Origin: Deltaproteobacteria bacterium
GTDB lineage: Bacteria > Myxococcota_A > Polyangia > Polyangiales > Polyangiaceae
NCBI GenBank assembly: GCA_016218915.1
Contig: JACRCQ010000030.1
Coordinates: 310,001-374,000 of the forward strand
Direction of reading: 5' to 3'
DNA: 64,000 nucleotides
Shown piece by piece: positions 1-7,784 of this stretch. Below the pieces are notes generated by a model. That model was not told the DNA's origin. It did no database searches and saw only the letters and a list, made by a program, of their open reading frames with translations. Position 1 is the first letter of the stretch; every line of letters starts with the position of its first letter. The translations under genes and the position numbers were made by a program.

Positions 1-965
1 CCGACGAAGAGGTACAGAGGCCAGCCCTTGTAGGTGGTCTGCATCACGCCACCACCACGATTGAAGCTTCCGAAGTCCGACACGCTCAGCCCTGCAGGAA
101 CCGTCGCCGGCATCGCCGTGAACGGCGGCCACGAGCCCGTGCAGCCAGAGCCGCACGTGCTGACAGGGGTCGTTCCACCCGTGCCCGGTGTGTCGCTCTT
201 GAGCACATACAAGGTCAGTCCAGAGGCTGTGGCGAGCACGGTCCCCAGGGAGCTCGACTGCAGGGTCACGTCAGGAGCCGGGGTCGTTCCGCCGCTGCCT
301 CCGGTCGCACTCCCGCCCGTTGAACTTCCACCAGTGCTGCTCCCGCCGGTGGCACTCCCACCAGTGCTGCTTCCACCCGTTGAACTGCCTCCCGTGGAGC
401 TTCCACCGGTCGAGCTTCCACCTGTCGATGCTCCGCCAGTGCTGCTTCCGCCTGTCGATGCTCCGCCAGTGCTGCTTCCGCCTGTGGATGCTCCGCCAGT
501 GCTGCTTCCGCCTGTCGATGCCCCGCCAGTGCTGCTTCCGCCTGTCGATGCTCCGCCAGTGCTGCTTCCGCCTGTGGATGCCCCGCCAGTGCTGCTTCCG
601 CCTGTGGATGCTCCGCCAGTGCTGCTTCCGCCTGTGGATGCCCCGCCAGTGCTGCTTCCGCCTGTGGATGCCCCGCCAGTGCTGCTTCCGCCTGTGGATG
701 CCCCGCCAGTGCTGCTTCCGCCTGTGGATGCCCCGCCAGTGCTGGTGCCGCCGGTGCTCGAGCCTCCGGTGCTATTCCCGCCTGCGCTCGTCCCGCCGGT
801 GTGGCTGCCTCCGGCGCTGTTCGCGTCTGCATCGCTGCCGCCAGCATCACTGCCCGCTACCCCGCCTGCTCCGCCGGTCCCTGCAGTGGTGTCACTGCTG
901 CTGCAGCCCTGAAACGCCAACAGGCCAACGAAACAGAGTGCCAAATACAACGAAGCTCGACTCAT
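1..965 (-). CDS. Secreted-repeat (PF03640-type) lipoprotein, 3' end cut by window edge
   Basis: The ATG at 965-963 opens a lipoprotein signal peptide (MSRASLYLALCFVGLLAFQG, then Cys). A long low-complexity linker of STGGSSTGGA-type decapeptides follows, then a domain of the 'secreted repeat' family with the Yx(FWY)xxD motif (COG4315/PF03640), ending at the edge in ...DRGGGVMQTTYKGWPLYLFV. By comparison with the paralogue at 1002-1661 about 30 C-terminal residues lie outside the window. A purine-rich RBS (GGGGGAG) precedes the start. The paralogue is 36 bp upstream in the same orientation, so the two look like a tandem duplication in one operon. The protein should be anchored in the cell envelope with the linker acting as a spacer; the domain's function is unknown. 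The linker is encoded by 30-bp repeats annotated separately. Confidence 0.85.
   Translation of the reverse strand, partial: MSRASLYLALCFVGLLAFQGCSSSDTTAGTGGAGGVAGSDAGGSDADANSAGGSHTGGTSAGGNSTGGSSTGGTSTGGASTGGSSTGGASTGGSSTGGASTGGSSTGGASTGGSSTGGASTGGSSTGGASTGGSSTGGASTGGSSTGGASTGGSSTGGASTGGSSTGGASTGGSSTGGASTGGSSTGGSSTGGSSTGGSSTGGSATGGSSTGGSSTGGSATGGSGGTTPAPDVTLQSSSLGTVLATASGLTLYVLKSDTPGTGGTTPVSTCGSGCTGSWPPFTAMPATVPAGLSVSDFGSFNRGGGVMQTTYKGWPLYLFV
421..750 (-). repeat. Coding minisatellite, 11 copies of a 30-bp unit
   Basis: Eleven head-to-tail 30-bp units run without spacers, differing only at a few positions (for example gtcgatgctcc versus gtggatgcccc). More degenerate units extend upstream to about 305. 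In the minus-strand reading frame each unit encodes one decapeptide of the STGGSSTGGA type, so length changes by whole units keep the frame of the lipoprotein. The absence of unique spacers rules out a CRISPR array. Confidence 0.9.
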
Positions 966-1001
966 GAAACTCCCCCCCTCTGCATTCGACACGCAAGGCG
1001 C

Positions 1002-1661
1002 TCACGGCGCAGTGAATGGGATCTTCACAACGAACCACACTCCGCCCAATCCCTCACCGGTCACGTCACCCGGCTTCACGTCGCCGACATACCCATACAG
1101 CGGCCATCCCATGTATGCGGTCTGCATCACTCCGCCGCCTCGATCGAAGCTGCTGAAGTCGGAAACGCTCAAAGCGGGCGGGACCGTGGCGGGCATTGTG
1201 GTGAATGCCGGCCAGGAACCGATGCACGCTGCGCCGCACGAGCTGATCGGCGTCGCACCGCCCGTGCCCGCGGTATCGGTCGTGAGCAGGTACAGCGTGA
1301 GACCTGAGCCTGTTGCGAGCACGTCCCCCAACGCGGTGGACTGAATCGTCACATCCATCGCAGGGCCTGAGCCAGCGTTTCCTCCGGCATCGCTTCCGGC
1401 GTTGCCCGCAGCGCCCCCAGCATCGGCTCCCGCAGCTCCTGCAGCCCCGCCTGCAGAGCTTCCACCGGTGCCGCTTCCGCCTGTCGCACCTCCGCCTGAG
1501 GCGCCGGAGTCCGCGTCGTTGCCCGCGTCACTTCCACCCGCGCTGCTGCCAGCGATTCCTCCAGAGCCACCTGTCTGCGGCGTCGTGTCGCTGCTGCTGC
1601 ACCCCTGGAAGGCAACCAATCCCACAAAGCAAAAGGCCAGAAAGATCGAAACACGGTCCAT
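1002..1661 (-). CDS. Secreted-repeat (PF03640-type) lipoprotein
   Basis: Encodes 219 residues from the ATG at 1661, preceded by a GAGGG RBS; an upstream in-frame start at 1697 would put twelve extra residues ahead of the signal peptide and is less likely. The N-terminus MDRVSIFLAFCFVGLVAFQG is followed by the lipobox Cys, then a Gly/Ser/Asp/Ala-rich linker (about residues 25-95), then the Yx(FWY)xxD-type domain: LTLYLLTTD, a Cys pair around SSCGAACIGSWP, and FDRGGGVMQTAYMGWPLYGY. This is the COG4315/PF03640 family of secreted repeats, of unknown biochemical role. It lies 36 bp upstream of a paralogue with nearly the same signal peptide and C-terminal domain but an expanded repeat linker. Probably an outer-membrane or surface lipoprotein. 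Confidence 0.88.
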   Translation of the reverse strand: MDRVSIFLAFCFVGLVAFQGCSSSDTTPQTGGSGGIAGSSAGGSDAGNDADSGASGGGATGGSGTGGSSAGGAAGAAGADAGGAAGNAGSDAGGNAGSGPAMDVTIQSTALGDVLATGSGLTLYLLTTDTAGTGGATPISSCGAACIGSWPAFTTMPATVPPALSVSDFSSFDRGGGVMQTAYMGWPLYGYVGDVKPGDVTGEGLGGVWFVVKIPFTAP

Positions 1662-1830
1662 GCAATTCACCCTCTTTCGACACACATGGGCGCGCATTGA
1701 TCCGATCGCCAGCCCCTATCGTGCCGCGCGGCTGAGCGGACGCTCCGAGCGCGGATTCACGATAGCGCAGCGGTCACGGGGTTCATTTTCCGGTCGCGCG
1801 GTGCTAGCACACGTCCGTGATTCAGCATCG

Positions 1831-3450
1831 ATGAGCAGCATTTTCGTCGAAGAGATGCTCGTGTTGTTCTCCATCCTCGCGGTGGGCACATGGGCTGGCA
1901 AGATATCGGTCCAGGGCATCTCCCTCGGGACCGCAGGTGTGATGTTCGTGGCCTTGCTGGCCGGTCACTTCGGCATGCGTGTGCCCAAGGACATCATGGA
2001 CCTGGGGCTGATCCTCTTCGTATACGCGGTCGGGCTGCAGGCTGGGCCCCGGTTCTTCCGAACGTTCCGAAAGCAGGGCATCCAGTTCGTCGTCATTGGC
2101 GTTGCCACGGTCACCACAGGTGCGTTGGCTTCTCTTGGCGTCGCTCGCATCATGCACCTGCCGATCGATCTGGCTTCGGGGCTGTACACGGGTGCGATGA
2201 CCTGCACGCCGGCCCTTGCTGCGGCGATCGATTCGCTGGATCGACTCGAGCCGGGCAGGGGAGCAGCCGCTTCTGTGGGCTATGGCATCGCGTACCCCTA
2301 CAGCATGATCGGCGTCGTGCTCCTCGTGCAGTTCCTTCCGAGGATCCTGCGCCGTCCGGTGAATGTCGAAGAGGCCGGCTTCAGCAAGCAGCAGGCGGCA
2401 GACCTCCCAACGCTGTCGTCCAAGCAGTTCAAGGTGACCAATCCCAACTGCTTCGGCCTGTCGCTCGGCGAGATCCACGCGAACCTGATGAGCCCGGCGA
2501 ACTTCTCCCGGATCCGGAGGGGCAACGAGGTGTTTGCGGCCGCTTCCGACTTCGTGCTCCAGGATGGCGACGTGGTCGTCATGGTCGGGCCCGGCGGCGA
2601 GCTCGACAAGATGCGGCTCTTCCTTGGCGAGGAGACCGACGTCCAGATGGACATCAACCCCAACGTGGTGCACGTGGACGTGGACGTCACGGAGTCGACC
2701 GTGGCAGGCAAGCTCGTCTCCGAGCTGCGCGTGTGGGAGCAGCATCGCGTGGTGATCACGCGCCTGCGCCGTCAGGGGATCGAGATGACGCCCTACGGGC
2801 GCACGCGTCTCGAGATGGGAGACAGCTTGCACGTGGTTGGGGAGCGCACAGCGGTCGAGGCGTTCTCCCAGCTGGCAGATGGGGATCACCACAAGGCCGA
2901 CGAGACGAACATGCTGCCGTTCCTGCTCGGGCTGGTGGCCGGGATCGGGGTTGGAATGATCCCGATACGGCTTCCGAACGGCATGTCGATCAAGCTGGGC
3001 ATCGCGGGCGGAGCCTTCATCGTGAGCCTGCTGGCCGGGCACTTCGGGCGGGTCGGCCCGTTCCGGCTGTACGTGCCCGCTGGCGCGAGGAACCTGTCGC
3101 GCGAGCTCGGGCTGATGCTGTTCCTGGCTGGTGCCGGCACCACGGCAGGCGGGCGCCTCAGCCAGGTCATCCACAGCTACGGCTGGAGCCTGCTGTTCGC
3201 CGGCATGGTCGTGACCACGCTTTCGGTCTTCGTGGGCCTGGTCATCATGGTCCGCTTCTACCGCATGAACCTGCTATCGGCGATGGGTGCGCTTTGCGCG
3301 TGCATGACGAATCCGCCCGGGTTGGGGGCAGCCAACGGGCTGACCCGGACCGACGCTCCGACGCTGGCCTATGCGAGCGTTTATCCCGTTGCCCTGATAT
3401 TCAAGATCATCCTTGCACAGGTGCTCGTACTGGTCGGGCGCGTGATGTAG
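1831..3450 (+). CDS. YbjL/AspT-family membrane transporter with two TrkA-C domains
   Basis: 539 residues from the ATG at 1831; the open frame extends upstream to 1402 but that stretch lies antisense to the lipoprotein gene and is not expected to be translated. Two hydrophobic AspT/YidE/YbjL duplication domains (about residues 5-180 and 365-539) flank a soluble region with two TrkA-C (RCK_C) modules (about 190-345). The paired family motifs are visible: GLQAGPRFF and GAMTCTPALAAA in the first half, GAGTTAGGRL and CMTNPPGLGAAN in the second. Relatives include the aspartate:alanine exchanger AspT and uncharacterised YbjL/YidE; substrate cannot be read from sequence. No strong RBS is seen, so a start at the ATG at 1855 is possible. 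An alpha/beta hydrolase follows 28 bp downstream and may be co-transcribed. Confidence 0.88.
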   Translation: MSSIFVEEMLVLFSILAVGTWAGKISVQGISLGTAGVMFVALLAGHFGMRVPKDIMDLGLILFVYAVGLQAGPRFFRTFRKQGIQFVVIGVATVTTGALASLGVARIMHLPIDLASGLYTGAMTCTPALAAAIDSLDRLEPGRGAAASVGYGIAYPYSMIGVVLLVQFLPRILRRPVNVEEAGFSKQQAADLPTLSSKQFKVTNPNCFGLSLGEIHANLMSPANFSRIRRGNEVFAAASDFVLQDGDVVVMVGPGGELDKMRLFLGEETDVQMDINPNVVHVDVDVTESTVAGKLVSELRVWEQHRVVITRLRRQGIEMTPYGRTRLEMGDSLHVVGERTAVEAFSQLADGDHHKADETNMLPFLLGLVAGIGVGMIPIRLPNGMSIKLGIAGGAFIVSLLAGHFGRVGPFRLYVPAGARNLSRELGLMLFLAGAGTTAGGRLSQVIHSYGWSLLFAGMVVTTLSVFVGLVIMVRFYRMNLLSAMGALCACMTNPPGLGAANGLTRTDAPTLAYASVYPVALIFKIILAQVLVLVGRVM

Positions 3451-3478
3451 CATTCAGGCTGGCCGGTTGGGACGTTGC

Positions 3479-4381
3479 ATGGAACGAAGCTGCGGACAGG
3501 AAATCACCCTCGAGATCCCGGGACTGCGGGTTGCCGCAAAGGTGTGGGGGCCTGCGGACGGACTCCACGTGCTGGGCGTGCATGGGTGGCTCGACAACGC
3601 ATCGACGTTCGACCTGCTCGCTCCGCTGCTTCCGGGCGTTCGCCTGGTCGCGATCGATCTGCCGGGCCATGGTCGATCGGATCACCGCCCGCCAGGCCAC
3701 GCCTACCATCTCATCGACTACATCCGCGATGTACATTCGATCCTCGACGCGCTGGAATGGGACACCGTCTCGTTGCTCGGCCACTCCATGGGGGGAGGAA
3801 TCGCGTGCATGGTGGCCGGCACTTCACCGGAGCGAGTGGAGCGGCTCGCGCTGCTCGAAGCGCTGGCGCCCCTGACCACGGAGCCGAGCGACGCACCCAC
3901 GCGGCTCGCTGACGGCATTCGCAACCTGCGCAAGTTCGACGCCAAGGTCGCGCGTACCCACCCGGACCGCGAGTCCATGGTATCCAGGCTGCGGCAGGCC
4001 AGCCCAGGCATGTCCGAGGAAGCGGCCAGGGTGCTCGTGCAGCGCGCCAGCATCGAGGTCCCTGGTGGCTTCTGCTGGAGGAGCGATCCGCGTCTGCGCC
4101 TCCCATCGCTCTTTCGCCTCACGCGCGGCCAGGTCTACGCCTTCCTCGATCGTGTCGTGTGCCCCAGCCTGATCGTTCGAGCCACCCACGGGTTCCCGTT
4201 CGACCAGGAGGAGGCGCGCGCGCAGCTCAAGCACATCAAGGATGCCCGGGTCGTCGAGGTGGACGGGAGCCACCATGTGCATCTCGACTACCCGGCGCGC
4301 GTGGCTGAGGTGCTCGAGCTGTTTTTTGCCTCGACGCGACGTGAAAGCGCGCGATCGCCAGGAACGCATCGCGGCAGCTGA
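3479..4381 (+). CDS. Alpha/beta-hydrolase (serine hydrolase-like)
   Basis: 300 residues from the ATG at 3479 (GGGA about 8 nt upstream; an in-frame TTG at 3467 is less likely). It has the alpha/beta-hydrolase layout: oxyanion strand VHGWLDNAS, the DLPGHGRSD loop, the nucleophile elbow GHSMGG (Ser), a lid region, and the late His in GSHHVHLD. The overall pattern resembles the SERHL (serine hydrolase-like) group of soluble esterases. No signal peptide is present, so it should be cytoplasmic. It follows the AspT-type transporter by 28 bp in the same direction. The natural substrate is unknown. Confidence 0.85.
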   Translation: MERSCGQEITLEIPGLRVAAKVWGPADGLHVLGVHGWLDNASTFDLLAPLLPGVRLVAIDLPGHGRSDHRPPGHAYHLIDYIRDVHSILDALEWDTVSLLGHSMGGGIACMVAGTSPERVERLALLEALAPLTTEPSDAPTRLADGIRNLRKFDAKVARTHPDRESMVSRLRQASPGMSEEAARVLVQRASIEVPGGFCWRSDPRLRLPSLFRLTRGQVYAFLDRVVCPSLIVRATHGFPFDQEEARAQLKHIKDARVVEVDGSHHVHLDYPARVAEVLELFFASTRRESARSPGTHRGS

Positions 4382-4470
4382 GCCGCCCCACCCGCAGCTT
4401 TCTGGGTGCTTGGATGGCATGTGGTATGCTCTCCACCACGGGGGTCGTGCCATTCCCGTGGGAGGCTTGG

Positions 4471-6345
4471 ATGCGAAGCCGTCGAATTCTGACGTTGTCC
4501 TTGGTGGCAGTGGCCGCCATGGTGGTCGCAGGTTGCGGGGCCAAGAGCTCCATTGACTACGACGACAATCAGGGGCCGGTGCCGGGGTTTGGGGGGTCCG
4601 GGGGCAACCCTGACGGTGGCAAGGGCGGAAGCGCAGGCTCTGGGGGAACGACCCCATGCAAGGGCGCAGGGCAGTCCTGCAAAGCCGGGGCCGAGTGCTG
4701 TGCCAAGGTGTGCAACTCGGGCATCTGTGCCTCACCCCCCTGCAAAGCCAAGGGCGCGACCTGCACGGCTCCAGCGGAGTGCTGCACCGAGTATTGCCTC
4801 GGCGGGCTGTGCACCGACAAGCCCCCCTGCAAGCCCGACGGCAACTACTGCACCTTGGCGTCGGAGTGCTGCTCCAACGCCTGCACGCAGGGCCTGTGCG
4901 GCAACGGGCAGTGCAAGTACGACGGCCAGGGCTGTGCGAGCGCGCAGGAATGCTGCTCGTACGCATGCACCAACGGCTTGTGCGGCTACGGCCAGTGCAA
5001 ACCCGACGGCTACAGCTGCTGGAGCGCGCAGGAGTGCTGCTCGTACAACTGCAACAACGGGATGTGCGGCTACGGCCAGTGCAAGCAGGACGGTCTCAGC
5101 TGCTACAGCCCGCAGGAGTGCTGCTCGTACAGCTGCAGCAACGGGATCTGCGGCTACGGCCAGTGCAAGCCCGACGGGTATAGCTGCTACAGCTCCCAGG
5201 AGTGCTGCTCGTACAACTGCAACAACGGGATGTGCGGCGGCAGCTGCCAACCGGATGGCTCCTACTGCAACGCCTCCTATGAATGCTGCTCGCAGAATTG
5301 CCAGAACAACATCTGCCAGGGCGCCTGCCTCCCGGATGGCTACGGATGCTACGGGTCCTACGAGTGCTGCTCCAAGAGCTGCGTCAACGGCATGTGCCAG
5401 GGCACGGTCTGCAAGCCGGATGGTGAGACCTGCACGACACCCACGGAGTGCTGCGCGCAGAAGTGCGAGAACGGCACGTGCAACGGCGCCCCTCCGTGCT
5501 TCCCGGACGGCAAGGCCTGCCTGAGCTCGAACGAGTGCTGCTCGCAGACCTGCTACGGCGGAACCTGCGTCGCGCAATGCAAGCTCAACTGGGAGTTCTG
5601 CACGACGTCGTGGGACTGCTGCTCGCACAATTGCGTGGCGACGACGTGCCAGCCGTGCAAGGCCGAAGGCGAGACCTGCTCGGTGCCTGCGGATTGCTGC
5701 TCGCAGAAGTGCACGGGCGGCATTTGCGAGGCTGGGCCTCCACCCTGCAAGCCGGACGGCATCACGTGCGCGAATGCAGCGGAATGCTGCACGGGCAAGT
5801 GCACCAGCGGGTACTGCGGGAGCGCGCCGCCTCCCTGCAAGCCAGACGGCTCGACCTGCAACTACAGCGGCGAGTGCTGCTCGATGAGCTGCTACATGGG
5901 CATCTGCCAGGGCGGCATGCCTCCGCCGTGCAAGTCCGATTGGTCGCAGTGCTACAACAGCTCGGAGTGCTGCTCCTACAGCTGCGTCGGTGGCGTGTGC
6001 GCGCCGTCCGCGCCTCCCTGCAAGGCCGATGGGTCGCAGTGCTATTCGCCGTGGGAGTGCTGCACCGGCAAGTGCATCAATGGTTCATGCGGAGGCTCGT
6101 CCGTGGCCTGCGCTTCGACCCCGCAGGCGTGCCTGTCCTGCATCGCTACGAAGTGCTGTCCTGAGCAAGCAGCCTGCCAGAAGGACGCGTCCTGCGCATC
6201 GGTCTTCGCCTGCTTCCAGGGGTGCGTGAATGGCGGCGGCAGCGGCGTCACTTGCGCCACGCAGTGCATGAGCCAGCCGCCTTCGACCGCGCAGAGCGCG
6301 CTGTACGGCTGCGCGCTCAACCAGTGCCCGAGCAACTGCATCTGA
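4471..6345 (+). CDS. Lipoprotein with 17 tandem six-cysteine knottin-like repeats
   Basis: 624 residues from the ATG at 4471, with GGGAGG about 7 nt upstream; the open frame reaches back to 4414 but adds residues before the signal sequence. The N-terminus MRSRRILTLSLVAVAAMVVA leads to a lipobox (AGCG). After a Gly-rich spacer (about 30-65) come 17 repeats of 26-30 residues with the spacing C-x6-C-x5-CC-x3-C-x4-C, for example CKPDGYSCWSAQECCSYNC. This C-C-CC-C-C framework is that of inhibitor-cystine-knot peptides. Repeats are joined by short Gly/Pro/Gln linkers. A separate Cys-rich C-terminal domain (about 550-624) has different spacing. Probably a rigid, disulfide-rich surface protein; function unknown. 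Dickkopf-like domain models may match weakly. Confidence 0.87.
   Translation: MRSRRILTLSLVAVAAMVVAGCGAKSSIDYDDNQGPVPGFGGSGGNPDGGKGGSAGSGGTTPCKGAGQSCKAGAECCAKVCNSGICASPPCKAKGATCTAPAECCTEYCLGGLCTDKPPCKPDGNYCTLASECCSNACTQGLCGNGQCKYDGQGCASAQECCSYACTNGLCGYGQCKPDGYSCWSAQECCSYNCNNGMCGYGQCKQDGLSCYSPQECCSYSCSNGICGYGQCKPDGYSCYSSQECCSYNCNNGMCGGSCQPDGSYCNASYECCSQNCQNNICQGACLPDGYGCYGSYECCSKSCVNGMCQGTVCKPDGETCTTPTECCAQKCENGTCNGAPPCFPDGKACLSSNECCSQTCYGGTCVAQCKLNWEFCTTSWDCCSHNCVATTCQPCKAEGETCSVPADCCSQKCTGGICEAGPPPCKPDGITCANAAECCTGKCTSGYCGSAPPPCKPDGSTCNYSGECCSMSCYMGICQGGMPPPCKSDWSQCYNSSECCSYSCVGGVCAPSAPPCKADGSQCYSPWECCTGKCINGSCGGSSVACASTPQACLSCIATKCCPEQAACQKDASCASVFACFQGCVNGGGSGVTCATQCMSQPPSTAQSALYGCALNQCPSNCI
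4897..5236 (+). repeat. 84-bp coding tandem repeats in the cystine-rich lipoprotein
   Basis: The string tgcggctacggccagtgcaa recurs at 4981, 5065 and 5149, and tgcggc follows again at 5233, giving an exact 84-bp (28-codon) period. The units encode repeats 4-7 of the cysteine-rich protein and are much more alike in DNA than the outer repeats, which suggests recent unit duplication or gene conversion. Confidence 0.8.
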
Positions 6346-6420
6346 CAGAAATCCCGATCGCTCACGCCACCACGGACCCGGGTGCTCACCACTGCGTGTC
6401 CGCCGTCCGCATTCCTGTTT

Positions 6421-7773
6421 CTAATTCCTAGCTCCCGTTTCCGGTCCGATCGCCCGCTCCAGCCCGAGCGTCGTCTTCCACGCCTGCGCCTTCAGATCGA
6501 GCGCACGCTCCTTGGCCTCCAGGTAGGCGCGATATGCGTCCAGCAGCTCCAGGATCCCGCTCTTGCCTTCGCGGTAGGCGCTCTCCGCAATCCCGCGCAG
6601 CCGCTCTACCTGGCCAGCCGTCGTGTCGCGGTACCGACGCCACGACTCTACGCGGGCTTTCATCGTTTGCGCGGCGCGCATGGTGTCGCGTCGCACGGCA
6701 AGCTCGACGCTCTGGGCCCGCGTGCGAAACGCCTGCTCCTCCGCAGCCGCGCGATCGATCCTGCCCTGGCCGTGATCGAACAAGGGGAGGGGAATGCCTA
6801 CGCCCACCAGCAGGGCGCTTCCAGTGTACGCCTGTCCGTTGTCTGGAAGGTTCGTCCAGTAGTTGTACCCGAGCTGAACGTCCGGCGATGGATAGTACTC
6901 GCGACGCACCTGCGAGATGCGCAGGTTCGCGGCGCTGGCTCGCGTTCGCGCTGCGCCCACCTCTGGACGCTGCTGAAGCGAGCGCGCGACCAACGCCTCC
7001 AGGTTCTCCGGAGGATCCGGCGCCTCGGGGATGGCTTCCTCTGCTACCAGCGTCCGCGGGTCTACGCCACGACCGATCGCCTGGGCCAATGCCGTCCGCG
7101 CCATCGCAAGATCGCCGGCCGCCTCTGCTACCCGCCCTGCCAGGTTGCTCCGCTCGACCACGACCCGCAGCCGATCGTACTCCGGATTGGCGCCAGCCGA
7201 TGCGCGTTGCGAGATGATGCTCTCGACCTTTTCCAGGTCGATCATGCTCGCGGTCAGCAGCCTCCACTTTGCCTGGGCGACTTGGAGGTCCACATAGGAG
7301 TCGCGCACGTCGCTCGAAAGCGACCACGCAGTCGCGGCGAAGTCCCGCTCCGCGGCAGTTGCATACTCTCTGGCGACGTCCTTGCGAAGCCCGACCTGGC
7401 CGGCGATCGGCAGCACCTGGTCGTAGACCACCTGGTAGCTCTGCCTACCGCCCTGCGGATGGCCATGCGCCAGGAAGGCAGCGCCGAGCGACACGCTCGG
7501 GTTGGGAATCACGCCCGCTGCGATGATGTCCGCGCGCGAGGCTTCGAGGTCGTAGCGTGCAGCCACCAGCTCCAGGTTGCCATGCCGAAACAGCTCAAGC
7601 GCTCGTTGGAGCGATGTCACCTGCCCCGACGAGCCTGGAAGCTCCACTGCCTGAGCAGGCCGCGGCATCAGAACCGCCAGCGCGGGGGGCGGCTCCGAGC
7701 GTGCCTCGCGCGCGATCGTCAACGCAAGGCTGCTAGCCACGATCAACGTCATCATCGCGAGCGGTCGACACAT
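6421..7773 (-). CDS. TolC-type outer-membrane efflux channel protein
   Basis: 450 residues from the ATG at 7773, preceded by GAGAGG; the longer open frame upstream is antisense to or out of frame with the RND pump gene. A signal peptide (MCRPLAMMTLIVASSLALTI...) is followed by two outer-membrane-efflux-protein repeats: long helices rich in Ala/Arg/Glu, with the strand segments NPSVSLGAAF and YPSPDVQLGYNYWTNLP. This is the CzcC/CusC/TolC architecture of a trimeric outer-membrane exit duct. It sits 11 bp downstream of the RND pump as the last gene of the efflux operon, so it most likely completes the tripartite pump. The metal substrate is not evident from this subunit. Confidence 0.88.
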   Translation of the reverse strand: MCRPLAMMTLIVASSLALTIAREARSEPPPALAVLMPRPAQAVELPGSSGQVTSLQRALELFRHGNLELVAARYDLEASRADIIAAGVIPNPSVSLGAAFLAHGHPQGGRQSYQVVYDQVLPIAGQVGLRKDVAREYATAAERDFAATAWSLSSDVRDSYVDLQVAQAKWRLLTASMIDLEKVESIISQRASAGANPEYDRLRVVVERSNLAGRVAEAAGDLAMARTALAQAIGRGVDPRTLVAEEAIPEAPDPPENLEALVARSLQQRPEVGAARTRASAANLRISQVRREYYPSPDVQLGYNYWTNLPDNGQAYTGSALLVGVGIPLPLFDHGQGRIDRAAAEEQAFRTRAQSVELAVRRDTMRAAQTMKARVESWRRYRDTTAGQVERLRGIAESAYREGKSGILELLDAYRAYLEAKERALDLKAQAWKTTLGLERAIGPETGARN

Positions 7774-7784
7774 GGTGGTGCCTC

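Noticed and set aside
421..750. CRISPR-like array of 30-bp repeats
   Set aside because: Repeats are contiguous without unique spacers and lie in frame within a lipoprotein gene, with no cas genes nearby.
1402..1830. Extended N-terminus for the AspT-type transporter
   Set aside because: This part runs antisense to the lipoprotein gene, is Pro/Ala/Ser-biased and lacks any domain; the start at 1831 begins the membrane domain.
4732..5628. 298-residue minus-strand open frame inside the cystine-rich gene
   Set aside because: Its sequence is a low-complexity mirror of Cys codons (Ala/Val/Arg-rich) and has no RBS or family features.
6346..6420. Terminator between the convergent cystine-rich and efflux-channel genes
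   Set aside because: No stable stem followed by a T-run can be seen in the 75-bp gap.
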